In this document: positions 63,162 through 64,000 of the stretch, piece after piece
How the letters are laid out: each line of letters starts with the position of its first letter
Position numbering within the stretch: position 1 is the stretch's first letter
From: Pseudomonas sichuanensis
Lineage (GTDB): Bacteria > Pseudomonadota > Gammaproteobacteria > Pseudomonadales > Pseudomonadaceae
Assembly (NCBI RefSeq): GCF_003231305.1
Contig: NZ_QKVM01000027.1
Coordinates: 1 to 64,000 of the forward strand
Direction of reading: 5' to 3'
Length of the DNA: 64,000 nt
Notes under the pieces: model-generated
Database searches by the model: none
What the model was told of the DNA's origin: nothing
Seen by the model: only the letters and a program-made list of their open reading frames with translations
Program-made: the position numbers and the translations under genes

Positions 63162-63460
63162 GCCAGCCTCCTTGTTCGTTGCTGAACGGGGTGATGTCGA
63201 AGTTTGAAGTCAGACAGGCCTTACCTGGCCGTCGGAATCTAACCATAGCAGTCGCCACGGCAACGTTCCGCGCAAAACATGACAAATGTGTTAATGCATG
63301 ACGGCCGTCACAGTGGCCTGTTGACGACCGGCTGGCGGCCGACGGCCTGGGCAAACGTTTTCCCGCAAGGGGTGGGGGCTGACGCCGGTGCCTGCTCTGC
63401 TATGTTTACCGACAGCGCGTTTCGGACCAGCGGCGCTGCCGGGCAGACAGGGAGACAGTC

Positions 63461-64000
63461 ATGCGTTACGCCACGCTCACCCAACGTATCGCCGGCGACG
63501 CGGCTGCCGCCTGGGACATCCACTACCAGGCCCAGGCCCTGCGCAAGCAAGGCCGCGAGGTCTTCCTGCTGTCGGTGGGCGACCCGGATTTCGATACCCC
63601 CGCAGCGGTGGTTGAAACCGCCGTGAGCAGCCTGCGCCGGGGCGACACCCATTACAGCGATGTGCGCGGCAGCCTGGCCCTGCGCGAGGCGATCGTGCGC
63701 CAGCGCCGACTGGCGCTGCACCCGGACCAGGTGGTGGTCACCGCTGGTGCCCAATGCGCCCTGTACACCACCTTCCAGTGCCTGTTCGAAGCCGGTGACG
63801 AAGTGATCGTCGCCGAGCCCATGTATGTCACTTATCACGGCGTGTTCGGTGCTTGCGGGGCGCAGGCGGTGCAGGTGGCCGTGCGGCCGGAGCAGGGGTT
63901 TCGCCTCGACCCCGAGGCGGTGGCCCGGGCCATCACCCCGCGTACCCGCGGGTTGCTGCTCAACAGCCCGCACAACCCTACCGGTGCGGTGATCCCTTTG
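63461..64000 (+). CDS. aruH: Arginine-pyruvate transaminase, 5' part (cut by window edge)
   Basis: The first 180 codons of a class I/II PLP aminotransferase; the gene runs off the window. The N-terminus YATLTQRIAGDAAAAWDIHYQA, the VGDPDFDTPAAVV strand, GDTHYSDVRGSLALREAI, VTAGAQCALYTTFQCLF, and LLLNSPHNPTGAV all match P. aeruginosa AruH as recalled. AruH converts L-arginine and pyruvate to 2-ketoarginine and L-alanine, the first step of the arginine transaminase pathway. GGGAG precedes the ATG at 63461. The catalytic lysine lies beyond the window. Confidence 0.8.
   Translation, partial: MRYATLTQRIAGDAAAAWDIHYQAQALRKQGREVFLLSVGDPDFDTPAAVVETAVSSLRRGDTHYSDVRGSLALREAIVRQRRLALHPDQVVVTAGAQCALYTTFQCLFEAGDEVIVAEPMYVTYHGVFGACGAQAVQVAVRPEQGFRLDPEAVARAITPRTRGLLLNSPHNPTGAVIPL

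Overview
This is a 64-kb piece of a high-GC gammaproteobacterial chromosome, almost certainly a Pseudomonas of the P. putida group. The grounds are recognisable proteins (PvdQ acylase, the amaC-dpkA / amaD D-lysine block, MuxABC-OpmB, AruH, DUF1652 and DUF2790 proteins) and many pairs of the short REP palindromes typical of that group (cores such as GGCTCCCACA). No tRNA, rRNA, CRISPR array, insertion sequence or intact prophage was seen. Assignments rest on reading protein motifs and recalled family knowledge; no database search was run.

Layout. 1-8 kb: exonuclease III (xthA), a GNAT acetyltransferase, the TamA-TamB outer-membrane assembly pair, and an orphan Mor-type regulator beside a gene-poor gap. 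8-16 kb: a small Fur-like winged-helix protein divergent from pvdQ (with an iron-starvation sigma-factor box), then lpxH-ppiB facing glnS-cysS. 16-20.5 kb: a START-domain protein, then a minus-strand group holding a bicupin (S)-ureidoglycine aminohydrolase-like enzyme, an NtaA/DmoA-type FMN monooxygenase and a SsuA/TauA-type binding protein. 20.6-30.7 kb: mixed small metabolism and regulation genes (beta-propeller protein, two methyltransferases, EamA exporter, quinone oxidoreductase with LysR regulator, GntR regulator, pirin, DoxX protein, haem-membrane protein). 30.9-36.5 kb: a two-component system, a DUF2790 protein overlapping a thioredoxin-like protein, a GlxA-type AraC regulator, RidA and a GNAT enzyme.

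36.5-48.3 kb: a PAS-GGDEF-EAL protein, then the D-lysine region. On the minus strand run an RpiR regulator, amino-acid ABC transporter genes and amaD (D-lysine oxidation); divergently on the plus strand run dpkA (imine reduction to L-pipecolate) and amaC (aminotransferase), followed by an HAAAP-type amino-acid permease. 48.3-58 kb: thiol peroxidase and the translationally coupled muxA-muxB-muxC-opmB RND efflux operon. 58-64 kb: an orphan periplasmic binding protein, an alpha/beta hydrolase, a small lipoprotein, an MHYT-GGDEF-EAL protein, a DUF1652 protein, and the first 180 codons of aruH, cut by the window edge.

The most unusual signal is non-coding. A discrete element of 250 bp (19182-19431) and 251 bp (58110-58360) occurs twice, with about 61-bp inverted arms that contain REP sequence and a near-identical 44-bp internal block at the same distance from the right end. 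A bare 30-bp palindrome identical to the outer tip of the arms lies at 35164-35193. Within each copy the two arms carry the same REP subtype, but the subtype differs between copies.
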